64,000 nucleotides of DNA from Pseudomonas mandelii (GTDB lineage Bacteria > Pseudomonadota > Gammaproteobacteria > Pseudomonadales > Pseudomonadaceae), in NCBI RefSeq assembly GCF_024138395.1, contig NZ_JAMYDU010000020.1, forward strand, positions 37,417-101,416. The letters run 5' to 3'. How positions within the stretch are numbered: the stretch's first letter is position 1; every line of letters starts with the position of its first letter. Made by a program: the position numbers and the translations under genes. Shown one piece after another: positions 51,456-61,900 of this stretch. A model generated the notes under the pieces. The model did not search any database. It was not told the DNA's origin and saw only the letters and a program-made list of their open reading frames with translations.

Positions 51456-52715
51456 ATGGCAAACGTGCAAAGCGGCAAAATGATCGTCGGTCTCGATATC
51501 GGCACCTCCAAGGTGGTGGCGCTGGTAGGCGAGGTCGCGGACGACGGCACGCTCGAAATCGTCGGGATCGGTACGCATCCGTCCCGCGGCCTGAAAAAAG
51601 GCGTAGTGGTGAACATCGAGTCCACCGTCCAGTCGATCCAGCGCGCTATCGAAGAAGCGCAGCTGATGGCCGGTTGCCGGATCCACTCGGCGTTCGTCGG
51701 CGTGGCCGGCAATCACATCCGCAGCTTGAATTCCCACGGCATCGTGGCGATTCGTGATCGCGAAGTCAGTTCCGCCGACCTTGAGCGCGTCCTCGATGCT
51801 GCCCAGGCTGTGGCGATCCCGGCTGACCAGCGCGTGCTGCATACCCTGCCGCAGGATTACGTGATCGATAACCAGGAAGGCGTTCGCGAGCCGCTGGGCA
51901 TGTCCGGCGTGCGTCTGGAAGCCAAGGTTCACGTGGTCACCTGCGCCGTCAACGCCGCACAGAACATTGAAAAATGCGTGCGCCGCTGCGGCCTGGAAAT
52001 CGACGACATCATTCTCGAGCAGTTGGCTTCCGCGTATTCGGTCCTGACCGACGACGAGAAAGAGCTGGGCGTGTGCTTGGTGGACATCGGCGGCGGCACC
52101 ACCGACATCGCGATCTTCACCGAAGGTGCGATCCGTCACACCGCGGTGATCCCGATTGCGGGCGATCAGGTGACCAACGACATCGCCATGGCGCTGCGTA
52201 CCCCGACCCAGTACGCCGAAGAAATCAAGATTCGCTACGCCTGCGCCCTGGCCAAACTGGCCGGTGCCGGTGAAACCATCAAGGTGCCGAGTGTCGGCGA
52301 TCGTCCACCACGCGAGCTGTCCCGTCAGGCCCTGGCCGAAGTGGTCGAGCCGCGTTACGACGAGCTGTTCACCCTGATCCAGGCCGAGCTGCGTCGCAGC
52401 GGCTACGAAGACCTGATCCCGGCCGGCATCGTGCTGACTGGTGGTACGTCGAAGATGGAAGGCGCGGTCGAGCTGGCCGAAGAGATCTTTCACATGCCGG
52501 TTCGCCTGGGCGTGCCGCATGGCGTCAAGGGCCTGGACGACGTGGTTCGCAACCCGATCTATTCCACTGGCGTTGGCCTGTTGATGTACGGCCTGCAGAA
52601 GCAGTCCGACGGGATTTCGTTCTCGGGCATCGGCAGCCGCGACAGCTACAGCAATGAAGAACCCAAAGCTGCCCTGCTCGATCGTTTCAAGAGCTGGGTA
52701 CAAGGCAACTTCTGA
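51456..52715 (+). CDS. ftsA: Cell division protein FtsA
   Basis: Actin-like ATPase that tethers FtsZ to the membrane, 419 residues. The phosphate-1 motif GLDIGTSKVVALVGEV (residues 12-27) and phosphate-2 LVDIGGGTTDIAIF are present. The C-terminal amphipathic membrane helix is visible (LLDRFKSWVQGNF). AGGCAGG precedes the ATG. It is separated from ftsZ by 95 bases that contain a tandem repeat. Confidence 0.96.
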   Translation: MANVQSGKMIVGLDIGTSKVVALVGEVADDGTLEIVGIGTHPSRGLKKGVVVNIESTVQSIQRAIEEAQLMAGCRIHSAFVGVAGNHIRSLNSHGIVAIRDREVSSADLERVLDAAQAVAIPADQRVLHTLPQDYVIDNQEGVREPLGMSGVRLEAKVHVVTCAVNAAQNIEKCVRRCGLEIDDIILEQLASAYSVLTDDEKELGVCLVDIGGGTTDIAIFTEGAIRHTAVIPIAGDQVTNDIAMALRTPTQYAEEIKIRYACALAKLAGAGETIKVPSVGDRPPRELSRQALAEVVEPRYDELFTLIQAELRRSGYEDLIPAGIVLTGGTSKMEGAVELAEEIFHMPVRLGVPHGVKGLDDVVRNPIYSTGVGLLMYGLQKQSDGISFSGIGSRDSYSNEEPKAALLDRFKSWVQGNF

Positions 52716-52722
52716 CAAAGCA

Positions 52723-52750
52723 GTTTCAAGCGACAAGTTTCAAGCGACAA
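52723..52750 (+). repeat. Tandem 14-base repeat between ftsA and ftsZ
   Basis: GTTTCAAGCGACAA occurs twice head to tail (52723-52736, 52737-52750), starting 7 bases after the ftsA stop. It resembles the CAAG-rich tandem runs seen between many Pseudomonas genes. Confidence 0.75.
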
Positions 52751-52810
52751 GCGGTAAAGGCAGCAAAACGCAGTAGGCGAAAAAAACTAGAGAACGTAAG
52801 GAGAGGGAAA

Positions 52811-54004
52811 ATGTTCGAACTCGTAGACAACATCCCCGCAAGCCCGGTAATTAAAGTTATCGGTGTTGGCGGTGGCGGCGGCAACGCTGTCAATCACATG
52901 GTCAAGAGCAACATTGAAGGCGTTGAATTCATCTGCGCCAACACTGATGCCCAGGCGCTGAAAAGCATCAGCGCGCGGACCATCCTGCAACTGGGTACCG
53001 GCGTGACCAAAGGTCTGGGCGCCGGCGCCAACCCTGAAGTAGGTCGTCAGGCCGCTCTCGAAGACCGTGAGCGCATTGCCGAAGTCCTGCAGGGCACCAA
53101 TATGGTGTTCATCACCACTGGCATGGGCGGTGGTACCGGTACCGGTGCTGCGCCGATCATTGCCGAAGTGGCCAAGGAAATGGGGATCCTCACCGTTGCA
53201 GTGGTGACCCGTCCGTTCCCGTTCGAAGGCCGCAAGCGCATGCAGCTGGCCGACGAAGGTATTCGTCTGCTGTCTGAAAGCGTCGACTCGTTGATCACCA
53301 TTCCCAACGAGAAGCTGCTGACCATCCTCGGTAAAGACGCAAGCCTGCTGTCGGCTTTCGCCAAGGCCGACGATGTACTGGCCGGTGCCGTTCGCGGTAT
53401 CTCCGACATCATCAAGCGTCCGGGCATGATCAACGTCGACTTTGCCGACGTGCGTACCGTGATGAGCGAAATGGGCATGGCGATGATGGGCACTGGCTGC
53501 GCCAGCGGTCCGAACCGTGCACGCGAGGCCACCGAAGCGGCCATTCGCAACCCGTTGCTCGAAGACGTGAACCTGCAAGGCGCACGCGGCATCCTGGTGA
53601 ACATCACCGCCGGTCCTGACCTGTCCCTGGGTGAGTACTCCGACGTGGGTAGCATCATCGAAGCCTTCGCTTCCGAGCACGCGATGGTCAAGGTCGGTAC
53701 CGTTATCGATCCGGACATGCGCGACGAGCTGCACGTGACTGTTGTTGCCACCGGTTTAGGCGCTAAAATCGAGAAGCCTGTGAAGGTCATCGACAATACC
53801 GTTCACACCTCGATGGCCTCCCAGCCACAACAACAAGCCCCTGTTCGTCAAGAACAGCCTGCGGTGAACTACCGTGACCTGGACCGTCCGACCGTCATGC
53901 GCAACCAGGCTCAGGCCGGTGCTGCGACTGCCGCGAAGATGAACCCGCAAGATGACCTGGACTACCTGGACATCCCGGCTTTCCTGCGTCGTCAGGCCGA
54001 TTGA
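52811..54004 (+). CDS. ftsZ: Cell division protein FtsZ
   Basis: Tubulin-like GTPase forming the Z ring, 397 residues. The tubulin signature GGGTGTG is at 106-112, and the T7 synergy loop lies in the GTPase C-subdomain. A Gln- and Pro-rich variable linker (about 318-380) leads to the conserved C-terminal peptide DYLDIPAFLRRQAD (384-397), which binds FtsA and ZipA. A GGAGAGGGAAA ribosome site precedes the ATG. Confidence 0.97.
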   Translation: MFELVDNIPASPVIKVIGVGGGGGNAVNHMVKSNIEGVEFICANTDAQALKSISARTILQLGTGVTKGLGAGANPEVGRQAALEDRERIAEVLQGTNMVFITTGMGGGTGTGAAPIIAEVAKEMGILTVAVVTRPFPFEGRKRMQLADEGIRLLSESVDSLITIPNEKLLTILGKDASLLSAFAKADDVLAGAVRGISDIIKRPGMINVDFADVRTVMSEMGMAMMGTGCASGPNRAREATEAAIRNPLLEDVNLQGARGILVNITAGPDLSLGEYSDVGSIIEAFASEHAMVKVGTVIDPDMRDELHVTVVATGLGAKIEKPVKVIDNTVHTSMASQPQQQAPVRQEQPAVNYRDLDRPTVMRNQAQAGAATAAKMNPQDDLDYLDIPAFLRRQAD

Positions 54005-54055
54005 TGAAATGTATCAGGGGTATTAGGGTGATTGGTGTTCAGCAAAGGTCTGGTC

Positions 54056-54064
54056 TGCTATCAT
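54056..54064 (+). promoter_or_regulatory. Candidate extended -10 promoter of lpxC
   Basis: TGC followed by TATCAT (54059-54064), an extended -10 pattern 53 bases before lpxC in the 112-base gap after ftsZ. No clear -35, which extended -10 promoters do not strictly need. Confidence 0.45.
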
Positions 54065-54116
54065 CGCCAGCCTTTGTTGATACCAGTTCGCAATTTGCGC
54101 TGAAGCGGCCCATGCC

Positions 54117-55028
54117 ATGATAAAACAACGCACCCTGAAGAATATTATCCGTGCCACAGGTGTCGGCCTGCACTCCGGGGAGAAGGTCTACCTGACCCTC
54201 AAGCCAGCGCCCGTCGACACCGGCATTGTGTTTTGTCGTGCTGACCTCGACCCTGTGGTGCAGATTCCTGCCCGCGCGGAAAACGTTGGCGAAACCACTA
54301 TGTCGACCACGCTTGTTAACGGTGACGTCAAAGTGGACACGGTGGAGCACCTGCTCTCGGCCATGGCTGGCCTGGGCATCGATAACGCCTACGTCGAGCT
54401 CTCCGCGTCCGAAGTCCCGATCATGGATGGTAGCGCTGGACCCTTCGTATTCCTGATTCAATCGGCCGGCCTGGAAGAACAGGACGCCGCCAAGAAGTTC
54501 ATCCGGATCCTGCGGGAAGTGACAGTGGAAGACGGCGACAAGCGCGCCACTTTCGTCCCTTTCGAAGGTTTCAAAGTGAGCTTCGAGATCGATTTCGATC
54601 ACCCGGTTTTCCGTGACCGCACACAAAGTGCAAGCGTGGATTTTTCCAGCACTTCGTTCGTAAAAGAAGTCAGCCGCGCCCGTACCTTTGGTTTCATGAG
54701 TGATATCGAGTATCTGCGCAAGCACAACCTCGCACTCGGCGGCAGCGTTGAAAACGCTATTGTGGTCGACGCGGATGGTGTACTGAACGAAGACGGCCTT
54801 CGCTATGAAGACGAATTCGTGAAGCACAAGATCCTCGATGCAATTGGTGACCTCTACCTGCTGGGCAATAGCCTGATTGGTGAGTTCAAGGGCTTCAAGT
54901 CCGGACATGCATTGAACAACCAGCTGCTGCGCAAGTTGATTGAGCAGACAGATGCTTGGGAAGTCGTGACTTTCGAAGACGCCAGCACTGCACCGATCTC
55001 TTACATGCGTCCTGTTGCGGCCGTGTAA
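54117..55028 (+). CDS. lpxC: UDP-3-O-acyl-N-acetylglucosamine deacetylase LpxC
   Basis: Zinc deacetylase that commits to lipid A synthesis, 303 residues. The zinc ligands H78 (in VDTVEHLLSAMAG), H237 and D241 (in FVKHKILDAIGD) are all present at the same numbering as the P. aeruginosa enzyme. It is the last gene of the dcw cluster, with a terminator at 55052. Confidence 0.97.
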   Translation: MIKQRTLKNIIRATGVGLHSGEKVYLTLKPAPVDTGIVFCRADLDPVVQIPARAENVGETTMSTTLVNGDVKVDTVEHLLSAMAGLGIDNAYVELSASEVPIMDGSAGPFVFLIQSAGLEEQDAAKKFIRILREVTVEDGDKRATFVPFEGFKVSFEIDFDHPVFRDRTQSASVDFSSTSFVKEVSRARTFGFMSDIEYLRKHNLALGGSVENAIVVDADGVLNEDGLRYEDEFVKHKILDAIGDLYLLGNSLIGEFKGFKSGHALNNQLLRKLIEQTDAWEVVTFEDASTAPISYMRPVAAV

Positions 55029-55051
55029 GCAAAAAACCTCTCTAGTTTTTT

Positions 55052-55079
55052 AAAGGCTACCTTCGGGTGGCCTTTTTTT
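55052..55079 (+). terminator. Rho-independent terminator after lpxC
   Basis: AGGCTACC-TTC-GGGTGGCCT stem followed by seven T, 24 bases after the lpxC stop. Confidence 0.85.
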
Positions 55080-55115
55080 ATGGCTGCGGGAAAGTGGTGT
55101 GGTGTCTGTCATGGC

Positions 55116-55200
55116 CTCTTCGCGGGTAAGCCTCGCTCCTACAGAGTGTGGAAGTTAAATACACTTCGTTCCTGTAGGAGCGAGGCTTGCCCGCGAAGAG
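55116..55200. repeat. REP pair between lpxC and the diguanylate cyclase gene
   Basis: Inverted arms of about 28-29 bp, CTCTTCGCGGGTAAGCCTCG type, with one mismatch (T for C in the left arm). The genes on either side are convergent. Confidence 0.88.
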
Positions 55201-55221
55201 CCGGCCGCCACACCGTAGATC

Positions 55222-56718
55222 TCAGGCTGCTGCAACCACCCGATTCCGCCCACTTTCCTTGGCCTGATACAGCGCCTTGTCCGCCGCAAACAGCAACTGC
55301 TCCAGACTGATGTCGGTTGCCGTCGTCCAGGTGCTGATACCGATACTGACAGTAATCGGCGACACATCGCTCCCCACCAATGGCAACTGCTCCACCGCGG
55401 CGCGGATGTTGTCGGCAATCTGTTGCGCGCCGGCACTGTCGGTTTCAGCCAGGATCACCGAAAACTCCTCGCCACCATAACGGGCGACCAGATCCGCCGG
55501 TCGTCGAACATGGCTGCTGATCACTTTAGCCACCAAGCGCAAGGCATCGTCGCCGCCCTGGTGGCCATGGCGATCGTTGAACGCCTTGAAGTGATCGACA
55601 TCAACCATCAACAACGACAGTGGCAGACCGGAACGTTGGGCGCGGAACCATTCATGGCGCAGGGCCTGATCCAGGCTTCGCCGGTTGGCCAGACCGGTCA
55701 AGGCGTCGGTAGCGGCCAGTTGTGCCAGCTCCTGCTCGGCACTGTGGCGCCGACGCAATTCTCGGCGGAGCAACCAGGTCAGCCATAACAGGCTCACGCA
55801 GAGGGCCATGGTTGCAGAGCTGACCACCACTGCGGTTCGCTTCCAGGCCGCAAAGACTTCATCACTGGACAACGCGACGATAACGATCAACGGCAAATTT
55901 CCGACCTTGGAGAAGGTGTACAAACGCTTGTCCTGGTAGCGATCGGACATGCTGGTAAAGCTGCCGTTGCCTTCTTTGACGATGCGCTGGAAATTGGGAC
56001 GGTTACTGAAGTTCTTGCCGATCAGCTCTTCGGCCAGACGTGGTTGCTGAGCCAGAAGCGTCCCGTCCTTGCTGATCAGATTGACCGTGCTGTCACGGCC
56101 GATGCTCAAACTGTTGAACAACTGATCGAAATAACTCAGCCGCATGGCAGCTTCGGCAACCCCCAGAAACTCACCTTGGGGGCCATTCACCCGCCGACTG
56201 AAACTGATGCGCCAATCCTGTTCGGGCGGCCTGGCTCTGAAGGGGGGACTGATGAACATGTCCAGGTCCGGGTTATTCACGTGAGACTGGAAGTATTCGC
56301 GATCGGCATAGTTGCCCTGCCTGGGCTCCACCGAGGCCGAGTCGGCGATCACGTCGCCCTTATTGTCGAGCAACAAAATGTTGCCTTTGTACGGCGCGGC
56401 AGTGGCGCGGTCGAAATAGGCCAGATGGCGAATGGCTGGAGAAACGCTCTTGAGGTCTTCTCGCTGGGAGGCAGCGATCAACCCCAGCAGCGACACGTCA
56501 TAGAGTTCGACATTACGCAGCACGTCGGCATCGATCAATTGCACGATATTGTTGGCGGCACGAGCGGCGGACAATTCGGCATGGGCGCGTTCGCGGATCA
56601 GCAGGAACGCCACGATGCTCAGTATCGCGATCACCAACAGCACACTGCCGAGAACCAGAAGCCGTTCCGATCGTGTCGAACGGACCGGATGTTGAGATTT
56701 CGCACTGCTCACACTCAT
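55222..56718 (-). CDS. Diguanylate cyclase with periplasmic dCache-like sensor domain
   Basis: Inner-membrane protein of 498 residues that makes cyclic di-GMP. Two spans (about 19-41 and 296-317) enclose a roughly 250-residue periplasmic region of dCache/PDC type (ADREYFQSHVNNPDLDMFIS is a typical signature). The cytoplasmic GGDEF domain (about 330-495) carries an active GGEEF at 415-419 and the inhibitory I-site RxxD (R406-P-A-D409) exactly five residues before it, so product inhibition is expected. Ligand unknown. A single gene with its own promoter region upstream of 56718. Confidence 0.92.
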   Translation of the reverse strand: MSVSSAKSQHPVRSTRSERLLVLGSVLLVIAILSIVAFLLIRERAHAELSAARAANNIVQLIDADVLRNVELYDVSLLGLIAASQREDLKSVSPAIRHLAYFDRATAAPYKGNILLLDNKGDVIADSASVEPRQGNYADREYFQSHVNNPDLDMFISPPFRARPPEQDWRISFSRRVNGPQGEFLGVAEAAMRLSYFDQLFNSLSIGRDSTVNLISKDGTLLAQQPRLAEELIGKNFSNRPNFQRIVKEGNGSFTSMSDRYQDKRLYTFSKVGNLPLIVIVALSSDEVFAAWKRTAVVVSSATMALCVSLLWLTWLLRRELRRRHSAEQELAQLAATDALTGLANRRSLDQALRHEWFRAQRSGLPLSLLMVDVDHFKAFNDRHGHQGGDDALRLVAKVISSHVRRPADLVARYGGEEFSVILAETDSAGAQQIADNIRAAVEQLPLVGSDVSPITVSIGISTWTTATDISLEQLLFAADKALYQAKESGRNRVVAAA

Positions 56719-56820
56719 GGTTCTGACTTCTGCAAATAAGGCGTTATGAAAGTTCTTTTACAAGAATCGGGCAGAGTCCCAGGAACCGGTCGCGTCCAGA
56801 GCGCCTATATAAATGGCGGA

Positions 56821-56850
56821 TAAAAAAAAGGCCAGCAAAACATGCTGGCC
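56821..56850 (-). terminator. Rho-independent terminator of the efflux/two-component operon
   Basis: On the minus strand: GGCCAGCA-TGTTT-TGCTGGCC followed by TTTTTTTT (AAAAAAAA on the plus strand). It lies about 100 bases beyond the histidine kinase stop and before the divergent-looking 5' region of the cyclase gene. Confidence 0.85.
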
Positions 56851-56912
56851 ATTTGCTAATGAAAGCTTAGAAGACATTCAGCGGGTAGTCGATAATTGGA
56901 ATGCATCCCCCC

Positions 56913-56944
56913 TGTAGGAGCTGCCGAAGGCTGCGATCTTTTGA
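56913..56944. repeat. Single REP-like element of the TGTAGGAGCTGCCGAAGGCT class
   Basis: A 32-base sequence of a second, distinct repeat class (GTAGGAGCTGCCGAAGGCTG, then CGATCTTTTGA) common between genes in this group. It occurs once in the window, just after the sensor kinase stop. Confidence 0.75.
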
Positions 56945-56950
56945 GGCCAG

Positions 56951-58315
56951 TCAGACCGGCAAGTGAATCCCGAACGTATTCATCCCATGATCACTGCGCA
57001 CAAACACATCCCCACCATGCATCAGCGCAATCGCCTTGACGATTGCCAGCCCCAGACCATGGTTGTTGCCGCTGTTGCTGCGCGACGCATCGACCCGGTA
57101 GAAGCGCTCGAACAATCGCGGCAGGTGCTCATTGGCAATCGGCGATCCGGGGTTGGCGACGCCGATGCTGACCTGATGCTCTTCGACTTCAATCCGTACC
57201 TGAATCACTTGCCCGGGCTCGGTGTGCTGTACCGCGTTGCTCAGCAAGTTGATCAATGCCCGGCGCAAATGGGCGATCTCGATCCGCACCTGTGCATCGC
57301 CACTGACCTGGACCTGAACCTGTGCATCTTCAAGAATGAAATCCAGATACTCCAGCGTCGTCGCCACTTCGTCTGCCAGTGAGGTAGACGTCAGTTTGGT
57401 GGCCTTGCTGCCCTGGTCGGCGCTGGCGAGGAACAGCATGTCGTTGATGATCGAGCGCAACCGTTCCAGCTCTTCGAGATTCGATTGCAGCACTTCAAAA
57501 TAGTGTTCGGCCGAACGCCCGCGGGTCAGCGCAACCTGGGTCTGGCCAATCAGGTTGGTCAGCGGCGAGCGCAGTTCATGGGCCACGTCGGCGTTGAACG
57601 ATTCCAGTCGCGAGTAGGCCTGTTCGACCCGCTCCAGCGTGGCATTGAACGAGCTGACGAACTGATTCAGTTCCGGTGGCAATGGCGACAGTTGCAGGCG
57701 CCCGGACAGTCGCGGTGGCGCCAGACGCTGGGCTTCCTGCGACAATTTGATCAGCGGCTTGAGGCCGATCCGCGCCACCCAGTAACCGAGTAGCGAGGCC
57801 AGCAATACGCCCACGATCGCCAGGCTGATCAGGGCGATCAGCAAGTGGTGCTGCGTCTCGTAAAAGGTTTCGGTATCGATGCCGATCATGAAGCGCAACG
57901 GCGGCCGCTGGTCCTTGGCTGGCAACTCAGTGACCAGCACTTTCAGCGGGTATGGATGGTCGGGCAATTCCATGTCGCGCATGCCCAACGGGCCTTGGGC
58001 GAAAGCTCGGATCGGCGCGTCGGGTTGGCCGTATTCATAAGCGGGATTGCCGCTGACTACCCAAAAGCGGATGCGCTTGTCTTCTTCGCTCAGCAGCTTG
58101 AGTTTGGCGTTGATCTTCACCCAATGCTCGGGCGTGCCGTAACGGTTGAGCGCCGACTCGAGCACGCTGTAACGCGCATCCAGCTCAGCTTCGGGCAGCA
58201 GGCCCAAACCCTTGTCGACTTGTTGATACAGCGCACCGCCGATCAACAGGAACACCAGCAGCGCCACCAGCGTGAACATCCCGCTCAGGCGCAGCGCGAT
58301 CGAGTTACTGGACAC
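56951..58315 (-). CDS. Sensor histidine kinase (heavy-metal sensor CusS/CopS-like)
   Basis: Membrane sensor kinase of 454 residues from the GTG at 58315, with a GGAGAG ribosome site five bases before it. Spans are at about 12-34 and 156-178, enclosing a periplasmic domain of about 120 residues. Then follow HAMP, the H-box AHELRSPLTN (H246), N-box INLLSNAVQHTEP and G-box GLGLAIVKAI. The overall pattern matches the heavy-metal sensor kinase family, but the true signal may be a drug or other pump substrate. It overlaps the response-regulator gene by 11 bases and is last in the operon. Confidence 0.9.
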   Translation of the reverse strand: MSSNSIALRLSGMFTLVALLVFLLIGGALYQQVDKGLGLLPEAELDARYSVLESALNRYGTPEHWVKINAKLKLLSEEDKRIRFWVVSGNPAYEYGQPDAPIRAFAQGPLGMRDMELPDHPYPLKVLVTELPAKDQRPPLRFMIGIDTETFYETQHHLLIALISLAIVGVLLASLLGYWVARIGLKPLIKLSQEAQRLAPPRLSGRLQLSPLPPELNQFVSSFNATLERVEQAYSRLESFNADVAHELRSPLTNLIGQTQVALTRGRSAEHYFEVLQSNLEELERLRSIINDMLFLASADQGSKATKLTSTSLADEVATTLEYLDFILEDAQVQVQVSGDAQVRIEIAHLRRALINLLSNAVQHTEPGQVIQVRIEVEEHQVSIGVANPGSPIANEHLPRLFERFYRVDASRSNSGNNHGLGLAIVKAIALMHGGDVFVRSDHGMNTFGIHLPV

Positions 58316-58982
58316 TACGGCTCTCCAGCACATAACCCATGCCTCGAATTGTGTGCAGCAGTTTCTCTTCGAACGGCCCGTCGAGTTTGGCCCGCAGGCG
58401 CTTGATCGCGACTTCGACCACGTTGGCGTCGCTGTCGAAATTGATGTCCCAGACCATCTCGGCGATGGCGGTTTTCGAGAGAATTTCCCCTTGCCTTCGC
58501 GCCAGCACGCTGAGCAGCGAAAACTCTTTGGCGGTCAGGTCCAGGCGTGTGCCGGCACGGGTGGCCTTGCGGCTGATCAAATCTATCCACAGGTCGGCGA
58601 TGCTCACTTGCACCGGTTCGTGGCCGCCGCTGCGACGGGTCAGCGCTTGCAGGCGCGCCACCAGTTCGAGGAAGGAAAACGGTTTGCCGAGGTAATCGTC
58701 GGCGCCATCGCGCAGGCCTTTGATGCGGTCTTCAACCCGCTCGCGGGCGGTGAGCATGATTACCGGGGTTTGCTTGCGCGCCCGCAGCGCCCGCAGTACG
58801 CCGAAGCCGTCGAGGCCCGGTAGCATGACGTCGAGGACAATCACCGCGAAGTCGTTTTCCAGCGCCAAGTGCAGGCCTTCGACGCCCTCGCGAGCCAGGT
58901 CCACGGTGTAGCCCTGTTCCGTCAGGCCGCGATGCAAATAGTCCGCGGTTTTTTGTTCGTCTTCGATAATCAGAACGCGCAT
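58305..58982 (-). CDS. OmpR-family response regulator (CusR/CopR-like)
   Basis: 225 residues: receiver domain with phosphoacceptor D51 (VIVLDVMLPGLDGFGV) and K100, then an OmpR-type winged helix (GTRLDLTAKEFSLLSVLARRQG, and VVEVAIKRLRAKLD). It lies 10 bases after the RND pump gene and overlaps the kinase gene, so the pair is co-transcribed with the pump. It most likely activates this operon through the inverted repeats at 63322-63359. Confidence 0.92.
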   Translation of the reverse strand: MRVLIIEDEQKTADYLHRGLTEQGYTVDLAREGVEGLHLALENDFAVIVLDVMLPGLDGFGVLRALRARKQTPVIMLTARERVEDRIKGLRDGADDYLGKPFSFLELVARLQALTRRSGGHEPVQVSIADLWIDLISRKATRAGTRLDLTAKEFSLLSVLARRQGEILSKTAIAEMVWDINFDSDANVVEVAIKRLRAKLDGPFEEKLLHTIRGMGYVLESRSVQ

Positions 58983-58992
58983 GCCCCCCGCC

Positions 58993-61900
58993 TCAGTCTG
59001 TGGTCGCCTGCACCGACATCGGTGCTGGTTTAGGTCGATGGAATAGCCGCTCGAGCCACAAGTATATGACCGGAGTGGTGAACAGCGTCAGCGCCTGGCT
59101 CACCAGCAAACCGCCTACCACCGCGATGCCCAATGGCTGGCGCAGTTCGGCGCCGGTGCCGTAGCCGAGCATCAGCGGCAGGGCGCCGAGCAGCGCGGCG
59201 AGGGTGGTCATGATGATGGGGCGGAAGCGCGTCATACACGCCTCATAGATCGCCTCTTCCGGCGCCAGGCCACGGTTGCGCTGGGCGTCCAGTGCGAAGT
59301 CGATCATCAGAATGCCGTTTTTCTTGACGATGCCGATCAGCAACACCAACCCGATCAGCGCCATGATCGAGAAGTCCTGGCCGCAGATCCACAACATGAT
59401 CACCGCCCCGAGCCCCGCCGAGGGCAGGGTCGAGATGATCGTCAGCGGGTGCACGAAGCTCTCGTACAGAACGCCAAGAATGATGTACACCGCCACCAGG
59501 GCCGCCAGAATCAGCCACGGCTGGCTGGCCAGTGAACTCTGGAACGCTTGGGCCGCGCCTTGGAAATTACCGCTGATGGCTGTCGGCATACCAATGTCGG
59601 TCTTGGCCTGATTGAGCATGATCACCGCATCGCCCAACGCGACGCCGGGCGCCAGGTTGAACGACAGGTTAGCCGCCGGAAACATCCCGTCGTGAGCGAT
59701 GGACAACGGGCCGATGGTCGGTGCATCGAATTTCGCCAGGGCCGACAGCGGCACCATTTCCCCGCTCAGCGGCGACCGCAGGTAGAAATAGTTGAGGCTT
59801 TCAGCCTTGCCGCGCTGTTTGGTGTCCAGTTCCAGAATCACGTTGTACTGGTTGGTCTGGGTCTGGAATTCGTTGATCTGCCGCTGACCGAAGGCGTCGT
59901 ACAGCGCTTCGTCGACATCGCTGGCGGTCAGGCCGAAACGCGCCGCCGCGCTGCGGTCGATGCTGATGTGGGTAATACTGCCGCCCAGTTGCAGGTCGTT
60001 GGAAATGTCGCGGAACGCCGGGTTGCTGCGCAGTTTTTCCGTCAGGCGCTGGGTCCAGGTGCTCAGGAGGGCACCGTCGTTGCTCTTGAGCACGTATTGG
60101 TACTGGGCGCGGCTCGGGCCGGAGCTGAGGTTGATATCCTGGCCTGCTCGCAAATAGAGAACGATGCCCGGGACTTTCATCAGCTGCGGGCGAATCCGGT
60201 CGATGAACTGGCTGGCGGACACATCACGGTCGCCACGTTCTTTCAGCGAAATCCAGAAGCGTCCGTTGGCGATGGTCTGGTTACTGCCCGAAACACCAAC
60301 CGAGTGGGAGAACGTCTCGACGGCGGGATCGGCGGCGACGATTTCGGCCATCGCCAGGTGTTTTTTCACCATGTCGCCGTAGGAAATGTCCGCCGCTGCT
60401 TCGGTGGTGCCGAGAACGAAACCGGTGTCCTGCACCGGGAAGAAACCCTTCGGTATGAAAATGTACCCGGCGACCGCCAGGCCGAGGGACAGGCCGAACA
60501 CCCCGATCGTCAATTTCTGATGGGCGAGGGCCCGGCGCAGGCCTTTCTCGTACAGCGCCAGCAAGCGTTCGCCGAAACCCGGTTTGTCGTGGGCGTGATG
60601 CACCGGCGCGCGCATGAATAGCGCGGCCAGGGTCGGCGCCAACGTCAGGGACACCACCACGGAAATCATGATGGTCGAGGTGGCGGTCAGGGCGAATTCC
60701 TTGAACAGCCGGCCGACCACACCGCCCATGAACAGCAACGGAATGAACGCCGCCACCAGCGAGAAACTGATCGAGACCACGGTAAAACCGATCTCGCCGG
60801 CGCCCTTGATCGCCGCCTCGCGCATGCCGTCGCCGGCCTCCAGATGGCGGTGAATGTTTTCCACCACCACAATCGCATCGTCTACCACAAACCCGACGGA
60901 CACCACGATCGCCACCAGCGTCAGGTTATTCAGGCTGAAGCCCATGATGTACATCAGGGCAAAACTGGCGATCAGCGACACACCGAGCACCGACGCCACG
61001 ATCAGGGTCGCCGACAACTGCCGCAGGAACAGCGCCATCACCGCCACCACCAGCAGAATCGCGATCAGCAGGGTGATTTCCACTTCATGCAACGAAGCGC
61101 GGATGGTCTGGGTGCGGTCGATCAACACCTTGACCTGCACCGAGGCCGGCAGCATGGCCTCCAGCGTCGGCAGGGCCGCTTGAATACGGTCGACGGTCTC
61201 GACGATGTTGGCCCCCGGTTGCCGGAAAATCACCAGGTTCACCCCCGGCTGACCATCAGCCCAGGCCTGGATGTAGGCATCTTCCGAACCGTTGACGACT
61301 TTGGCCACATCCTTGAGATGAACCGGTGCGCCGTCCTTGTAGGAAACGATCAACTGACCGTATTCCTGGGGGTGGAACAATTGGTCGTTGGTGGACAAGG
61401 TCGAAATGCTCGACTCGCCGTACAACGCACCCTTGGCCAGGTTGAGGCTGGTCTGCTGGATCGCCAGGCGAATGTCCGCCAGGGTCAGGCCAATGGCGGC
61501 GAGTTTGTCCGCCGACGCCTGCACGCGGATCGCCGGACGTTGCTGACCGGTGATGTTGATATTGCCTACGCCGTCGATCTGACTGATCTGACGGGCGAGC
61601 AGGGTTTCCACCAGGTCACTGACTTCGGTGCCGGGCAGTTGCGGCGAGTTGATGCTGAGGATCAGCACCGGGCTGTCGGCCGGGTTGACCTTTCTCCAGT
61701 TCGGCAGGTTCGGCATGTCTTTGGGCAGTTTGCCAGCGGCGGTGTTGATCGCGGCCTGGACTTCCTGCGCGGCGGTGTCGATGCTTTTGTCGAGGGTGAA
61801 TTGCAGGGTCAGAATGGTCGAGCCCAGCGCGCTGCTCGAGGTCATCTGGGTCACGCCGGGGATGGCGCTGAATTGCACTTCAAGTGGCGTGGCCACCGAC

